Shown: positions 4,750-5,254 of the stretch, piece by piece
Position numbering within the stretch: position 1 is the stretch's first letter
How the letters are laid out: each line of letters starts with the position of its first letter
NCBI GenBank assembly: GCA_947631135.1
Contig: CANRKE010000076.1
Location: 1-5,254 of the forward strand
Reading direction: 5' to 3'
Source of the DNA: an uncultured Bacilli bacterium
GTDB lineage: Bacteria; Bacillota_I; Bacilli_A; RF39; UBA660
Length of the DNA stretch: 5,254 bases
Notes under the pieces: generated by a model
Database searches by the model: none
What the model was told of the DNA's origin: nothing
Seen by the model: the letters and a program-made list of their open reading frames with translations, nothing else
Position numbers and translations under genes: made by a program

Positions 4750-4778
4750 AGTATAGCAAACAATTTAAAATAAGTAAA
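4750..4778 (-). promoter_or_regulatory. Extended -10 promoter of the rpsF operon
   Basis: On the minus strand TTTACT (4773-4778) and TATACT (4750-4755) are 17 bases apart, and the -10 is preceded by TGC, giving an extended -10. Initiation would be near 4743, giving a leader of about 60 bases. The A/T tracts at 4785-4806 could act as an UP element. Confidence 0.75.
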
Positions 4779-4838
4779 GAATCAAATTCCAAAAAAATTA
4801 AAAAATTAGTTTCATTTCAACAAATAGTATGAATTTTA

Positions 4839-4847
4839 TGTTATAAT
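4839..4847 (+). promoter_or_regulatory. Extended -10 promoter of the carboxypeptidase gene
   Basis: TGT followed by a perfect TATAAT (4842-4847). No good -35 is seen at 17 bases, which an extended -10 can do without. Initiation would be near 4854, about 18 bases before the ATG. It is divergent from the rpsF promoter, with A-tract DNA between them. Confidence 0.7.
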
Positions 4848-4871
4848 CGTTATTAGATTGGATTTGATAAG

Positions 4872-5254
4872 ATGAAAAAAATAAATTATATATTAATTTT
4901 TATAATGAGTTTCTTCTTGTTTACTACTAATATATATGCAGAAAATTTTGAATTAAACAGTGAAAAAGCAATTTTATACAATCTAAATGATAACGAAGTT
5001 TTATTTGAAAAAAAATCAGATGTAAAAACAAGTATTGCAAGTTTAACTAAAATAATGACTGCTATTGTAGCAATTGAAAATATAGATGACTTTGATGAGG
5101 TCTTAACTGTAAAAAAAGAAGATTTAGAAGGTTTGATCGAAGCACACGCATCTACTGCAGGTTATAAAGAGGGAGATAAAGCAACATATGAAGATTTATT
5201 GTATGGATTACTCTTACCAAGTGGTGCTGATGCAGCAAATGTTTTAGCTAATAA
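4872..5254 (+). CDS. D-alanyl-D-alanine carboxypeptidase-like protein (peptidase S11, PBP5 type), 3' truncated
   Basis: 127 codons are visible and the gene runs off the right edge. A signal peptide is clear: MKK, a hydrophobic core (about 4-18), and a likely cleavage after A23 (NIYA/EN). The mature part begins with the S11 pattern SEKAILYNLNDNEVLFEKKSDVKTSIASLTKIMTA. S57-L-T-K60 is the catalytic SxxK motif. The second motif reads S117-G-A-D120 (LLLPSGADAAN), where classical enzymes have SxN. The KTG motif lies outside the window. The family trims the terminal D-Ala from peptidoglycan pentapeptides outside the membrane. The ATG has only a weak SD (GGA at 4860-4862, 9 bases upstream). It is divergently transcribed from rpsF. 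Confidence 0.9.
   Translation, partial: MKKINYILIFIMSFFLFTTNIYAENFELNSEKAILYNLNDNEVLFEKKSDVKTSIASLTKIMTAIVAIENIDDFDEVLTVKKEDLEGLIEAHASTAGYKEGDKATYEDLLYGLLLPSGADAANVLAN

Noticed and set aside
1..5254. Mollicute-type genetic code (TGA as Trp)
   Set aside because: Every Trp in the genes is TGG and no reading frame needs a TGA to be read through.
1..5254. CRISPR array, tRNA or rRNA genes
   Set aside because: No regularly spaced repeats and no cloverleaf or rRNA-like stretch were seen on either strand.

Overview
The window is very AT-rich. It carries the Firmicutes-type ribosomal operon rpsF-ssb-rpsR on the minus strand, near-consensus Shine-Dalgarno sequences, sigma-A-like promoters and U-run hairpin terminators. 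All of this points to a low-GC Gram-positive bacterium (Bacilli, Clostridia or a related gut lineage). Trp is encoded by TGG, no in-frame TGA is seen, and all complete genes end in TAA or TAG, so nothing suggests a recoded genome. The species cannot be named from this sequence alone.

Right side (about 3600-5254) is chromosomal core. rpsF, ssb and rpsR form a tight minus-strand operon with an extended -10 promoter at 4750-4778. Its short structured leader may be an S6:S18 autoregulatory RNA, and a strong terminator sits at 3601-3629. A D-Ala-D-Ala carboxypeptidase-like gene diverges from it, starts at 4872 and runs off the right edge.

Left and middle (1-3460) is accessory and phage-like. From right to left it holds: an Amidase_2 endolysin with C-terminal cell-wall-binding repeats; a divergent pair made of a two-TM membrane protein (+) and a PD-(D/E)XK nuclease-like protein (-); a two-gene membrane operon (small lysis-associated protein plus Hol44-like holin, stop and start codons abutting); and, convergent across a bidirectional terminator, the 3' end of a gene whose product ends in a BclA-like globular domain, probably the head of a collagen-like fibre protein. 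The endolysin and holin are therefore separated by a self-contained cargo pair with its own promoters and terminators.

The divergent pair is the best candidate for something undescribed, possibly a phage-borne defence, exclusion or toxin-type module. Its function cannot be set from sequence alone. Ribosome-binding sites revise three starts: 1940 rather than 1952 (nuclease-like), 2063 TTG rather than 2048 ATG (membrane protein), and 3460 rather than 3478 (endolysin). No integrase, attachment site, tRNA or CRISPR was found, so 'prophage remnant' is an inference from the lysis genes.
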